DNA from: CAYMPH01 sp964529415
GTDB taxonomy: Bacteria > Spirochaetota > UBA4802 > UBA5550
Length of the DNA: 64,000 nucleotides
Direction: 5' to 3'
Assembly: GCA_964529415.1 (NCBI GenBank)
Contig: CAZGWD010000009.1
Location: 1 to 64,000 of the forward strand
Every line of letters starts with the position of its first letter. Positions within the stretch are counted from its first letter, which is position 1. The translations under genes and the position numbers were made by a program. Below, one piece after another: positions 15,232-24,243 of this stretch. The notes under the pieces are model-generated. The model ran no database searches and was not told the DNA's origin. It saw nothing but the letters and a program-made list of their open reading frames with translations.

Positions 15232-16362
15232 ATGAAAAAACAGAGATATCATCATGACCTTGAACAATTTTTAAAAAACGGAATTTCTTCAGATTCCATT
15301 TACCGCTCGCTGTTTGAAACAACGGAAAATCTCAGCCTTATTTTTAATGAAAAGACCATCATCCTCAAAGTGAATTCAAAATTTGCCGAACTTATCGGGT
15401 ACACAAAAGAGGAAGTCGAAGGCAGAAAGAGCTGGATGGATTTTGTCATTAAAGAAGACCTCGACATGATGCTGAAATATAACGAAATAAGGGACCGCTC
15501 GCCGCAGAAAGCACCAAAAAATTATGAATTCCGCGTGAAAAACAGCAAGGGCGAAATTCTGCTGATGTATATCACGATAGGCATTATACCTGGCACAAAA
15601 TACCGCATAGCTTCACTCATGGATATTACATCAAGGCGGCAGATGGAAAAAGAAATCATACAGATAAGCGAGGAGGAACAGCGCAGGATCGGATTTCATC
15701 TCCACGATGACCTCGCTCCGCACCTGCTGGGTATTGAAGCGCTGGTTAATGTCGTGATGAAAAAGCTGGCTAAAGAAAAATCAGGCACATTCAATGAAGT
15801 TGAAATGATAAGAAAATTTATAATCGAGGCCGCTCAGAAAACCAGGGGATTTGCAAAGGAACTCTGCCCGGTTCATCTTGCTGATTACGGGCTGGAAGCG
15901 GCAATACGTGAGCTCGCAAAAAATACGGAACTGATGTACGGGGTAAAATGCAGCGTTCATATTGAAGACGAAAATCATGACGAAAGCAGTGACCTGTCGA
16001 AAAATATTTTTTTTATTGTTAAAGAAGCAGTTCATAATTCGGTAAAACATTCCGGCGCAAAAAATATCAGCATACGCATGGAATATCACACGGCTCACTC
16101 TGTTGTAAAAATTAAAGATAACGGCAAGGTCTCAATCGCGGCTGCCGCATCTCCAGGAATCAGCATATCCATGGAATACCGTCCTGCTTACACAATTGTT
16201 AAAATCGAAGATGACGGCAAAGGCTTTAACGCGGCTGACACATCCCCCGGGATTGGACTGAGGATCATGAAATACCGCGCGGAAATGATAGGGGCTTTTT
16301 TTGAAATAAGTTCGCATCTTAAAAAAGGAACAGCTGTTCATCTTAATATCAGTCATAACTAA
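15232..16362 (+). CDS. PAS-domain histidine kinase (NarL/DegS type)
   Basis: A 376-residue soluble kinase. A PAS domain covers about residues 20-140. The HisKA_3 dimerisation helix follows, with the phosphorylated histidine H158 in FHLHDD. The ATPase domain has the N-box (IVKEAVHNSVKHSGA) and, late, DDGKGF and GIGLRIM glycine boxes. Residues 280-310 and 311-341 are a 31-residue tandem duplication: the first copy has lost the glycine box (DNGKV), the second keeps it. Whether the kinase is still active is uncertain. It pairs with the response regulator starting 50 bp downstream. The absence of membrane segments suggests a cytoplasmic signal. Confidence 0.85.
   Translation: MKKQRYHHDLEQFLKNGISSDSIYRSLFETTENLSLIFNEKTIILKVNSKFAELIGYTKEEVEGRKSWMDFVIKEDLDMMLKYNEIRDRSPQKAPKNYEFRVKNSKGEILLMYITIGIIPGTKYRIASLMDITSRRQMEKEIIQISEEEQRRIGFHLHDDLAPHLLGIEALVNVVMKKLAKEKSGTFNEVEMIRKFIIEAAQKTRGFAKELCPVHLADYGLEAAIRELAKNTELMYGVKCSVHIEDENHDESSDLSKNIFFIVKEAVHNSVKHSGAKNISIRMEYHTAHSVVKIKDNGKVSIAAAASPGISISMEYRPAYTIVKIEDDGKGFNAADTSPGIGLRIMKYRAEMIGAFFEISSHLKKGTAVHLNISHN
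16069..16254 (+). repeat. 93-bp in-frame tandem duplication within the kinase gene
   Basis: Unit 1 (16069-16161) and unit 2 (16162-16254) are both 31 codons long and encode the strand around MEY..A....VKI and the D-x-GK box. The copies have diverged, so the duplication is not a very recent or assembly artefact. Confidence 0.8.
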
Positions 16363-16411
16363 AAAACAGTGAAGAAAACCGGCAAATTAAAATATCAGCA
16401 GGAGAATAAAA

Positions 16412-17077
16412 ATTAAAACCAGGATTTTTATAGTTGAAGATCATCCGGTTTACAGGATGGGGCTTAAGGAGCTCATTCTGCAGGAGGATGACATGGATGT
16501 GTGCGGCGATGCTGAAGATGCTGAAACAGCATGGATACAGATTAAAAAAACCGTTCCTGATTTTATTATCGTAGACCTTCTTCTGAAAAACAGCAACGGC
16601 ATTGATCTGATCAAGGATATTAAAAAGCTATGGAATGATATTCCGGTCCTGGTTATTTCAATGCTTGATGAAATGCAGTATGCAGAGCGCGCCTTTGCAG
16701 CCGGAGCTTCAGGTTATATCATGAAGCATGAGGCATCCGGCGCAATTGTTGATGCTATACGCACAATGATGGCAGGTAAGCGCTACATGAGTGAAGAGAT
16801 CACGAGCGTTTTTGTTGACCGTGCCATCAATCGTGGCTCTTCAAATAAAGTGTCAGGTGTTGAATCATTAACTGACAGGGAGCTTGAAATATTCCGCCTT
16901 ATAGGCAGCGGATTTACAACAGGAAAAATTGCAGTCAGGTTAAGGATTAATGTAAAAACAGTTGGAACATATCGCGAAAGAATAAAACAAAAGCTTGGAA
17001 TTAAATCCTCTGCATCACTTGTACGGGAAGCCATGCGCTGGACTTCAGAATTCAGCACTAATGGTTTTGAACCGTAA
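16412..17077 (+). CDS. NarL/FixJ-family response regulator
   Basis: A two-domain regulator of about 221 residues. The receiver domain has the acidic pair in FIVEDHP and phosphoacceptor D55 in FIIVDLLL, plus a conserved K in AASGYIMKHE. The LuxR-type helix-turn-helix lies near the C-terminus (LTDRELEIFRLIGSG then TGKIAVRLRINVKTVGTYRERI). The receiver fold needs the residues before the first ATG (16457), where an unbroken frame reads IKTRIFIVEDHP. The start is therefore most likely ATT at 16412, 7 nt after GGAG. It is the partner of the kinase just upstream and should control transcription after phosphorylation. Confidence 0.88.
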   Translation: MKTRIFIVEDHPVYRMGLKELILQEDDMDVCGDAEDAETAWIQIKKTVPDFIIVDLLLKNSNGIDLIKDIKKLWNDIPVLVISMLDEMQYAERAFAAGASGYIMKHEASGAIVDAIRTMMAGKRYMSEEITSVFVDRAINRGSSNKVSGVESLTDRELEIFRLIGSGFTTGKIAVRLRINVKTVGTYRERIKQKLGIKSSASLVREAMRWTSEFSTNGFEP

Positions 17078-17089
17078 ACCGCATCATGT

Positions 17090-17112
17090 TTTGTAGGTGA
17101 TTGACCTACAAA
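17090..17112 (+). terminator. Weak hairpin after the response regulator
   Basis: TTTGTAGGT (17090-17098) pairs with ACCTACAAA (17104-17112) across a 5-nt loop. It lies 13 bp after the response-regulator stop. There is no strong T-run, so it may be a weak terminator or an RNA-stability structure. Confidence 0.4.
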
Positions 17113-17246
17113 TTAATAGGTAAAAACCCCCAGGAAATATCATCCATCGGATTATATCATTATTTGCCCTTTCGTATATTTATATTAACCTGAAAGCATT
17201 ATTTTTTAATATAATAAAAAAATTAATATAAATTATGGAGGAGTCA

Positions 17247-18956
17247 ATGAATCATCCGGATAAAAAAGCTAATTATGATGAGAAGCCATGGGTACAGTCT
17301 TATGCTCCAAGAGTACCGGCCAGGATTACTTTTCAGGATATTTGCATACCGAATTTTTTAAGCCGTTCTGCAGAGCAGTTTCCCAGTTCCAATGCTTTAA
17401 TTTTTATGGGATATACAGTTACTTTTAAACAAATGGAAGATATGGTCAATCGCTGTGCTTTTGCTTTACAGAAATTTGGAATAAAAAAAGGCGACAGTGT
17501 TGCAATAATTCTTCCAAATACAATTCAGTGTGTGGTTGCCTACTATGCAATTCTCCGCATCGGAGCAATTGCTGTTATGAATAATCCGCTTTATTCTGAT
17601 AAGGAACTGCTTCATCAGCTTAATGATTCTGAATCCAAAGTAATGTTTGTTTTTGATCTTCTTGCAAAAAGAATGATAAATCTCAGACCGAAAACTTCTG
17701 TAAAACAGATCATTGTTGCTTCAGTGGGAGAATATCTGCCATTTCCAAAAAGCCTGCTGTTCCCTCTCGTAGCAAAAAAGAAGGGACTTGCAGCTGATGT
17801 GGAAATTACAGATAATGTTTTTCTATTTAAAGATCTTATAAAAAATTCAAGCCCTGCACCTCAGTCAGTAAAATTATCATTCAGCGATATTGCCCAGTAT
17901 CAGTATACCGGCGGAACTACAGGTGTTTCAAAAGGTGTTATACTTACACATGGCAACCTGAGTAAAAATCTGCAGCAGGCTGCATCATGGTTTCCTCATC
18001 TGAAAAAAGGGGAAGAGAGAATGCTCGGAGCTCTTCCGTTTTTTCATGTATTCGGTCTGACTGTTTCCATGAATTATGCTGTGTACATGGGATGGGCTAA
18101 TATTCTTATTCCTAAACCTCAGCCAGAGCAGCTTTTTGAAGCATTTATGAAATTCAAGCCTACATTTCTGCCAATGGTTCCGACAATGTATATCGGTTTA
18201 TTGAGCCATCCTCATATTGATAAACTTGATCTGACAAAAGTTGCAGGCTGTTTTTCCGGCAGTGCTCCTCTTCCGGTTGAAGTTATTCATAAATTTGAGG
18301 AAAAATCAGGAGCTGTAATCTGTGAAGGTTTCGGCATGACGGAATCTTCTCCAATAACACATATAAATCCTCTTGCAAAAGGAAAAACCAAACCGGGCTC
18401 AATTGGACTGCCGATTCCGGATACTGATTGCCGTATTGTAGATATTAATGACGGTAAAACCCAGGTTCCTCAGGGAAGCAGCGGCGAGCTTATTGTTCGC
18501 GGGCCTCAGGTGATGAGCGGATACAAGGGAATGGATGAAGATACGAAAAATGCTCTCCGTGACGGATGGCTTCATACCGGTGATATAGCAGTAATGGATG
18601 AGGATGGATATTTCTCAATAGTAGACAGACTGAAAGATATGCTTATTTCCGGAGGATATAATGTTTATCCAAGGGAAATAGATGAAATTTTATTTCAGCA
18701 TCCGAAAGTTCTCGAAGCCTGTTCAATAGGCGTGCCGCATCCATCACGCGGCGAATCAGTAAAAGCATTTATCGTACTTCGCGAGGGTGAAACCTGCACA
18801 TCAGAAGAAATTATAGAATTCTGTAAAGATCGACTGGCAAAATATAAATTGCCTGAAGAAGTTGAATTTAGGGAATCTTTGCCAAAAAGCGCTGTAGGAA
18901 AACTTCTCCGAAAAGAGCTCAGAGCTGAAGAACTTGCTAAAAGAAAGGCCAAATAA
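17247..18956 (+). CDS. fadD: Long-chain acyl-CoA synthetase (AMP-binding)
   Basis: A 569-residue member of the adenylate-forming superfamily that activates fatty acids with ATP and CoA for beta-oxidation. The P-loop-like motif YTGGTTGVSKG, the GFGMTE motif and the C-terminal hinge (DRLKDMLISGGYNVYPREIDE) with the catalytic lysine near the end (KSAVGKLLRKEL) are all present, as is a FadD-type N-terminus. The start is ATG 17247, 5 nt after GGAGGAG; the ATG at 17235 lies inside that ribosome site's own sequence. A terminator follows. It fits with the lipase and acyl-CoA dehydrogenase genes next to it. Chain-length preference is not determinable. Confidence 0.88.
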   Translation: MNHPDKKANYDEKPWVQSYAPRVPARITFQDICIPNFLSRSAEQFPSSNALIFMGYTVTFKQMEDMVNRCAFALQKFGIKKGDSVAIILPNTIQCVVAYYAILRIGAIAVMNNPLYSDKELLHQLNDSESKVMFVFDLLAKRMINLRPKTSVKQIIVASVGEYLPFPKSLLFPLVAKKKGLAADVEITDNVFLFKDLIKNSSPAPQSVKLSFSDIAQYQYTGGTTGVSKGVILTHGNLSKNLQQAASWFPHLKKGEERMLGALPFFHVFGLTVSMNYAVYMGWANILIPKPQPEQLFEAFMKFKPTFLPMVPTMYIGLLSHPHIDKLDLTKVAGCFSGSAPLPVEVIHKFEEKSGAVICEGFGMTESSPITHINPLAKGKTKPGSIGLPIPDTDCRIVDINDGKTQVPQGSSGELIVRGPQVMSGYKGMDEDTKNALRDGWLHTGDIAVMDEDGYFSIVDRLKDMLISGGYNVYPREIDEILFQHPKVLEACSIGVPHPSRGESVKAFIVLREGETCTSEEIIEFCKDRLAKYKLPEEVEFRESLPKSAVGKLLRKELRAEELAKRKAK

Positions 18957-18981
18957 TACATTTAGTTTAATCTGTTTTTTT

Positions 18982-19011
18982 AAGCGCATCATTCCCGATG
19001 CGCTTTTTTTT
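18982..19011 (+). terminator. Rho-independent terminator
   Basis: AAGCGCATC (18982-18990), loop ATTCCC, GATGCGCTT (18997-19005), then a T-run to 19011. It ends the acyl-CoA synthetase transcript. Confidence 0.88.
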
Positions 19012-19101
19012 ATCAGAATATTCTAAAAAAACCTTCATTCTCATTATAAGACATCTTTAATTGAGATGACAACTATTCTTTATTGTGTTATTTATATATA
19101 A

Positions 19102-19115
19102 ACCGTCTGGTCGGT
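19102..19115 (+). promoter_or_regulatory. Possible operator upstream of lipase
   Basis: The imperfect palindrome ACCGTCTGGTCGGT (outer ACCG/CGGT) lies 22 bp before the lipase start codon. TetR-family operators often have this form and a TetR gene is present at 37482, but there is no direct link. Confidence 0.25.
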
Positions 19116-19137
19116 ATTTCTTTCTTTGGAGGATTTT

Positions 19138-20028
19138 ATGAAGACTAAATTTATTGTACTTATTCTAAGCGCTTTATTTGTATTACCTGTTTCTTTGTTT
19201 GCTTCCGGAAGCTCATCAAAATGCGACACTAAATTTCCTGTTGTTCTGGCTCACGGATTTGCTTTTCAGGCAAAAATATTTGGAGTAATTGATTATTTCT
19301 GGGGCATCAAAAATGAGCTTGAAGATGAAGGTGCAGATGTTTATACAACTTCAGTAAACGGCATGGATAGCACAGCGAATAAAGCTGCTTCATTTAAAAG
19401 GCAGTATCTTGAAATTCTTGCAATATCAGGAAAAACAAAAGCGAATATAATCGGCCATTCTCACGGTTCTTTATATACAAGATATGCAATTACAAATTTA
19501 GGCATTGCTTCAAAAGTAGCCTCACATACAAGTATATGCGGCCCTCATAGAGGGAGCTCTGTAGCAGATTGGGTGTTCAAGATGGTTCCGCAGGGAAGCT
19601 GGTCTGTTGTTGGAGATATTTCAGATTTTATATATACATTTGTATTCGGCGATAAAAATCCTAATTCACTCCAGAACGGTATTGAGCTGACAAGACCTTT
19701 CATGAATAATACTTTTAATCCAAATACTCCAAATGTAAGTGGTTTATATTATCAGAGTTATGCAGGTAAAGTAAAATACCTTGCAAACAGTCTTGTACTG
19801 CAGATTCCATGGCTCATAGCCAAATCCTATGAAGGCGATAATGACGGGCTTGTTTCTGTAACATCAGCTAAATGGGGAAATTTCAGAGGAGTTATTTCAG
19901 GTGCATGGTGGAGCGGCGGAGTTGATCATGCTGGAATGATTAATCATCTATTCGGAATCACACCTGGTTTTGATGCACCTCAGTTTTATGTAAATACAGT
20001 TGCTGATCTGAAAGGCAGAGGCTATTGA
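19138..20028 (+). CDS. Secreted triacylglycerol lipase (family I type)
   Basis: A 296-residue alpha/beta-hydrolase exported by a signal peptide (residues 1-22, ending SLFASG). The start at 19138 follows GGAGG. The oxyanion motif VVLAHGFAF is near residue 40. The catalytic triad can be read as S108 in GHSHG, D236 in the GDNDGLV loop (the conserved lipase Asp site) and H264 in VDHAGM. This matches bacterial family I.1/I.2 lipases, which hydrolyse long-chain triacylglycerols outside the cell or in the periplasm. No Lif foldase gene follows. It sits between the acyl-CoA synthetase and acyl-CoA dehydrogenase, consistent with feeding fatty acids into beta-oxidation. Confidence 0.87.
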   Translation: MKTKFIVLILSALFVLPVSLFASGSSSKCDTKFPVVLAHGFAFQAKIFGVIDYFWGIKNELEDEGADVYTTSVNGMDSTANKAASFKRQYLEILAISGKTKANIIGHSHGSLYTRYAITNLGIASKVASHTSICGPHRGSSVADWVFKMVPQGSWSVVGDISDFIYTFVFGDKNPNSLQNGIELTRPFMNNTFNPNTPNVSGLYYQSYAGKVKYLANSLVLQIPWLIAKSYEGDNDGLVSVTSAKWGNFRGVISGAWWSGGVDHAGMINHLFGITPGFDAPQFYVNTVADLKGRGY

Positions 20029-20108
20029 AAATAAGTTTTTTATGATATTATTTTGCTGCGGAAACAAATAAGGCTTGCCGCGGCAAAAAAATGATGGATT
20101 TAATATAT

Positions 20109-20142
20109 AACCCGTACAGAATTGTTCTGTACGGGTTTTTTT
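20109..20142 (+). terminator. Rho-independent terminator
   Basis: AACCCGTACAGAA (20109-20121), loop TTG, TTCTGTACGGGTT (20125-20137), then a T-run. It ends the lipase transcript. Confidence 0.9.
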
Positions 20143-20224
20143 ATTTTTTGGAAGAGAAAATTTTAAAAGCCCGTATCTGCCAAAAATTCTATTATTAATA
20201 TCTGATGAAAAGGAAAATAAATTT

Positions 20225-22096
20225 ATGAATAATCCATTGATAGACACAAGAGATATAAGATTTGTATTATATGAAATACTGAATGTGGATACTCTGACAA
20301 CGCATGAAAAATTTTCAGGGTTCGACCACGATACATTTGATGCAACGATTGATCTTGTTGAAAATATATCAGTAAACGAGTGCTTCCCGCATTTTGCAGA
20401 TGCAGACAAAACCGGATGCATATTCAACGGCGCTGACGGCAGTGTTAAGCTTCCTGAATCGATTAAGAAGCCTCTTAAAGCATATTATGATGCAGGTTTT
20501 ATAGGTATTGTTGAAAAGCCTGAAATGGGTGGCATGGGTCTTCCAATGGCTGTGGGAGCAGTTCACATGGAATTTATCAGCGCAGCTCACCAGCCTCTTT
20601 TGATGTATGCAGGACTTGCTCACGGATCAATGATGCTTATTCAGAATTTCGGATCTGATGCTTTGAAGAAAATGTTTGTTCCAAAGATGATGAAAGGCGA
20701 GTGGGGCGGCACAATGAATCTTACCGAACCTCAGGCAGGATCCGATGTGGGAAGGCTTTCTGCCAAAGCAGTAAAGCAGGCTGACGGCACATATAAAATT
20801 ACAGGCCAGAAAATATTCATATCTGCCGGAGACGGAGATTATTATTCTAATATAGCTCATCCGGTTCTGGCGAGAATTGAAGGCGACCCTGAGGGAACCA
20901 AGGGCATTTCAATATTTATAGTGCCAAAATTTCTTGTTGATGAAAACGGCAATATCGGCAAAAAAAATGATGTTAAGTGTTCCGGCGTTGAGCATAAAAT
21001 GGGAATAAAAGGCTGCGTTACCTGCACAATGAATTTCGGGGATGACGGCAACTGTGTAGGCTATCTTCTCGGAAGCGAACGCCAGGGAATGAAAATAATG
21101 TTTCAGATGATGAACGATTTCCGCATGGGTACTGCAAGCCAGGCTCAGGGTGTTTCATCTGCAGCATATCTTCACGCTGCTTCGTATGCAAAAGGCAGAC
21201 TGCAGGGCACTGCAATCAGGGATATGACAAATCCGTCAGCTCCAATGGTGCCGATTGTTCAGCACCCGGACGTAGCAAGGATGCTCCTGTGGATGAAGTC
21301 ATATGTTGATGCACAGAGAATGCTTATCTATAATATGTACTATAACATGGATCTTGCAGAAGTTCTTAGAGGCGATGAGAAAAAGGAAGCTGCAGGTCTT
21401 GTTGATTTTCTTGTTCCTATATGCAAGGCTGGATGCAGCGACAGAAACGTTCTCATTACTTCTGAAGCAATGCAGATTTTCGGCGGTTATGGTTTCTGCA
21501 GCGATTATCCTGTTGAGCAGATGATGAGAAATTCAAAAATACTCTGCATTTTCGAGGGAGCGAATGGAATTCAGGGCATGGATCTTGTAATGAGGAAACT
21601 GCTCATGAATCCTGATCAGCTTAATTATAAAGTTTTCAAAAAGAGAATGCAGGCTTCAGTTGATGCTGCCTATAAAAGCGGTGTTGACGCTTCATACATT
21701 GAACCTCTTGTGCGTGGAGTAAAACGTCTTGATGAGTACGTTGAAAGAATGAAAGAGTGGACAGGCAAATTTATGTTTGCCCAGATCCTTTCAGGAGCTA
21801 CACAGTTCAGAAAGGCTATTTACATGATAGCAATAGCATGGATGCATGTGTGGAGCCTGTCAGTTGCATATCCGAAAATGAAGGCTCTTATAGGAGATAA
21901 AAAAGGTGCTGATCTTAATTCTTATATTTCCGAGAACAGCGAAGCTGCTTTTTATTATGGCAGAGTTCTTTCATCACGGTTCTATATGAAAGAGGAGTTT
22001 CCTCAATTCTTCGGAATGATAGACGGACTTTTCTGCGATGAATGGACTGTGCTTGAAGCATGTGCAGATGCATTTCCCGGAACAGTTGAAATGTAG
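20225..22096 (+). CDS. Acyl-CoA dehydrogenase, long (DmdC-like) type
   Basis: A 623-residue FAD enzyme of the acyl-CoA dehydrogenase superfamily, which introduces the C2=C3 double bond in acyl-CoA and passes electrons to ETF. Visible landmarks are MNLTEPQAGSD and the KIFISAGD strand (FAD and substrate binding), the FRMGTASQAQG helix, the GGYGFCSDYP loop and the catalytic-base region IFEGANGIQGMDLV. The extra N-terminal domain and C-terminal ~130 residues make it longer than short-chain enzymes (~380) and match the group named 3-methylmercaptopropionyl-CoA/phenylacyl-CoA dehydrogenase-like. The substrate is uncertain. The likely electron sink is the Fe-S oxidoreductase at 46947-48956. Confidence 0.88.
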   Translation: MNNPLIDTRDIRFVLYEILNVDTLTTHEKFSGFDHDTFDATIDLVENISVNECFPHFADADKTGCIFNGADGSVKLPESIKKPLKAYYDAGFIGIVEKPEMGGMGLPMAVGAVHMEFISAAHQPLLMYAGLAHGSMMLIQNFGSDALKKMFVPKMMKGEWGGTMNLTEPQAGSDVGRLSAKAVKQADGTYKITGQKIFISAGDGDYYSNIAHPVLARIEGDPEGTKGISIFIVPKFLVDENGNIGKKNDVKCSGVEHKMGIKGCVTCTMNFGDDGNCVGYLLGSERQGMKIMFQMMNDFRMGTASQAQGVSSAAYLHAASYAKGRLQGTAIRDMTNPSAPMVPIVQHPDVARMLLWMKSYVDAQRMLIYNMYYNMDLAEVLRGDEKKEAAGLVDFLVPICKAGCSDRNVLITSEAMQIFGGYGFCSDYPVEQMMRNSKILCIFEGANGIQGMDLVMRKLLMNPDQLNYKVFKKRMQASVDAAYKSGVDASYIEPLVRGVKRLDEYVERMKEWTGKFMFAQILSGATQFRKAIYMIAIAWMHVWSLSVAYPKMKALIGDKKGADLNSYISENSEAAFYYGRVLSSRFYMKEEFPQFFGMIDGLFCDEWTVLEACADAFPGTVEM

Positions 22097-22120
22097 TTGC
22101 ATTTTTCTGTAAAATTATAA

Positions 22121-23287
22121 TCAGACTTCGTATTTTTTTTCACGGATCAGCAATAATCTTTCAACTGCGCTTTTTAATGTTTCAGGCTTTTTTGCAAAAT
22201 GGAATCTTATCAGATGATTGATATTCTCCTTGAAAAAACTGGAGCCCGGAACTGCTGCAACGCCGACTTCGCGTGTAAGCCATTCGCAGAAATGAATATC
22301 GCTTTTCACATTGAATTCTGATACATCAACCATTACATAGTAGGCGCCCTGAGGTGTGGTGTAATTCAAACCGGCATTGTCGAGTCCGTTTAAAAATATA
22401 TCCCGCATTTCTGTATATTTTTTTCTTAAATCAATGTAATAATCATCGCTGAAATTCAATCCTGTAATTGCCGCTTCCTGCAATGGCGCTGCAGCTCCGA
22501 CTGTTAGAAAATCGTGAACTTTTTTTGCTCCGTTAATTATTGATGGATGAGCTATAATATAACCCAGCCTCCATCCTGTGATTGAATATGTTTTGGAAAG
22601 AGAGCTGCACGAAATGGTGCGCTCAAACATGCCGGGCAGAGACGCTATGTAAACGTGTTCATGCGGTTCGTAAACAATATGCTCATAAACTTCATCTGTT
22701 ATAACGAATGTATCATATTTAATTGCGAGTTCTGAAATAAATTCCAGCTCAGAGCGCGTGAAAACTTTTCCGGAAGGATTGGAAGGATTGCACAGTATCA
22801 GAGCTTTGGGTTTCTGTTTAAAAGCTTTTATCAGTTCCTCCCTGATGAAATTAAAATCAGGCGGATTTAAATTTACGTAAATTGGAATTGCTCCTGTTAG
22901 AATTGTATCTGCAGTATAATTTTCATAAAATGGAGAAAACACTATAACCTTATCGCCAGGATTGCACGCAGTCATCATTGCTGCCATCATTGCTTCAGTG
23001 CTTCCGCAGGTGACTACGATATTGGTCTCAGGGTCAATATCTATACCCATGTATCTGGATTGTTTTCTTGCAAGATCCTGCCGGAAATTCGGCGCGCCCC
23101 ATGTCACAGCGTACTGATGTGGTCCTATAAGAGAAATATTTTCAAGTGATTTTGTAATCTCAGCAGGCGGATCAAAATCCGGAAATCCCTGAGAGAGATT
23201 TATTGCATTATATTCATTTGCCACGCGGGTCATTTTTCTTATGACGGACTCAGTGAAGTTTTTAATTCTCATGCTTGTATCAGGCAT
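22121..23287 (-). CDS. PLP-dependent aminotransferase (class I)
   Basis: A 388-residue fold-type I aminotransferase. The PLP lysine lies in SSLSKTYSITGWRLGY; other landmarks are NPSNPSGKVF, VITDEVYEHIVYE and the late LIRFHFAK arginine. The N-terminal INLSQGFPDFDPP is typical of the kynurenine/methionine aminotransferase-like subgroup, which transaminates aromatic or sulphur amino acids. It is convergent with the acyl-CoA dehydrogenase gene, 24 bp away, and divergent from the LysE gene. It differs from the aminotransferase at 9097 in nearly all variable positions, so the two are not recent duplicates. Confidence 0.9.
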   Translation of the reverse strand: MPDTSMRIKNFTESVIRKMTRVANEYNAINLSQGFPDFDPPAEITKSLENISLIGPHQYAVTWGAPNFRQDLARKQSRYMGIDIDPETNIVVTCGSTEAMMAAMMTACNPGDKVIVFSPFYENYTADTILTGAIPIYVNLNPPDFNFIREELIKAFKQKPKALILCNPSNPSGKVFTRSELEFISELAIKYDTFVITDEVYEHIVYEPHEHVYIASLPGMFERTISCSSLSKTYSITGWRLGYIIAHPSIINGAKKVHDFLTVGAAAPLQEAAITGLNFSDDYYIDLRKKYTEMRDIFLNGLDNAGLNYTTPQGAYYVMVDVSEFNVKSDIHFCEWLTREVGVAAVPGSSFFKENINHLIRFHFAKKPETLKSAVERLLLIREKKYEV

Positions 23288-23494
23288 ATTTTTTTCCTGT
23301 TTTGAAGTATTAAGTGAAGTAAAAAATTATATAAATTGATTTTTTAAATAAAAGATTGTTTAAGAAGTGTAATTGTCAAGAATGTTATTGATTTTACATC
23401 TGATAAAATTTATTTTGACGATGAATTTTATGGATTTTTTACTGGATAATTTCTTTTCAAAAATAAGAAGTGAAATTTTTTTAAAGGAAATCTC

Positions 23495-24136
23495 ATGTTA
23501 ATTAATTATTTTATATCAGCATTCATACTTGGTATTATAGTTGCAATACCTCCGGGATCGGTTACAGTAATTGCCTGTCAGAGATCTCTTCAATATGGTT
23601 TTAAAAACAGCCTTATATTTACAGCAGGGTCATGTGTTTCAGATATTTTTTATATCAGCCTGGTTTATCTCGGATTAACAAGTTTTATTATGAATGCTGA
23701 TAATAAAATAATTCTCTGGATAATTTGCGGATTATTGCTGGTTTTTTTAGGAATATTGACATTGATCTCAGTCAGAAAAGAAAAAGAAGAAAATATAAAG
23801 GAAAATATAGCTCTTTCAAAACCATTGATCACATTTGTTTCAGGAATCGTAGTTACATTAACAAATCCATTGACAATAATAGGTTGGATTGCAGTTGCCG
23901 GAAATTTTTTTATATTTTGGAGCAGCAAGTTTCCTGATTCAGGCAATTATGCTGTTATAACAATTATTGTTATAATGGCAGGTGTTTTATTGTGGTTTCT
24001 GCCCCTGATTTATTTTGTCAGTAAATTAAAAAAAATTATCAGCAGAAAAATCCAGAAATGTTTAATTGCTTTCTCGGGATTGTGTCTGATAATGCTTGGT
24101 TGCATCTCCTTGTATTCCGGTTTTAGAATGCTGTAA
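23495..24136 (+). CDS. LysE-family amino-acid exporter
   Basis: A 213-residue inner-membrane protein with about six hydrophobic segments. The N-terminal IVAIPPGSVTVIACQRSLQYG is the conserved LysE/RhtB loop, and TLTNPLTIIGWIAVAG in the middle is the second family motif. Family members export lysine, threonine, homoserine or cysteine products. An AAAGGA ribosome site precedes the ATG at 23495. It is divergently arranged with the aminotransferase at 22121, so a linked amino-acid function is possible. The substrate is unknown. Confidence 0.85.
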   Translation: MLINYFISAFILGIIVAIPPGSVTVIACQRSLQYGFKNSLIFTAGSCVSDIFYISLVYLGLTSFIMNADNKIILWIICGLLLVFLGILTLISVRKEKEENIKENIALSKPLITFVSGIVVTLTNPLTIIGWIAVAGNFFIFWSSKFPDSGNYAVITIIVIMAGVLLWFLPLIYFVSKLKKIISRKIQKCLIAFSGLCLIMLGCISLYSGFRML

Positions 24137-24243
24137 ATACTGTTTCTGGTTTAACAGTATAATAAAATACATATTCGATCTTAATAATAAAAACAGGTAT
24201 TGACTTTTTTAATTGGATATGTATTCTGATTCCGTAATTAAAT

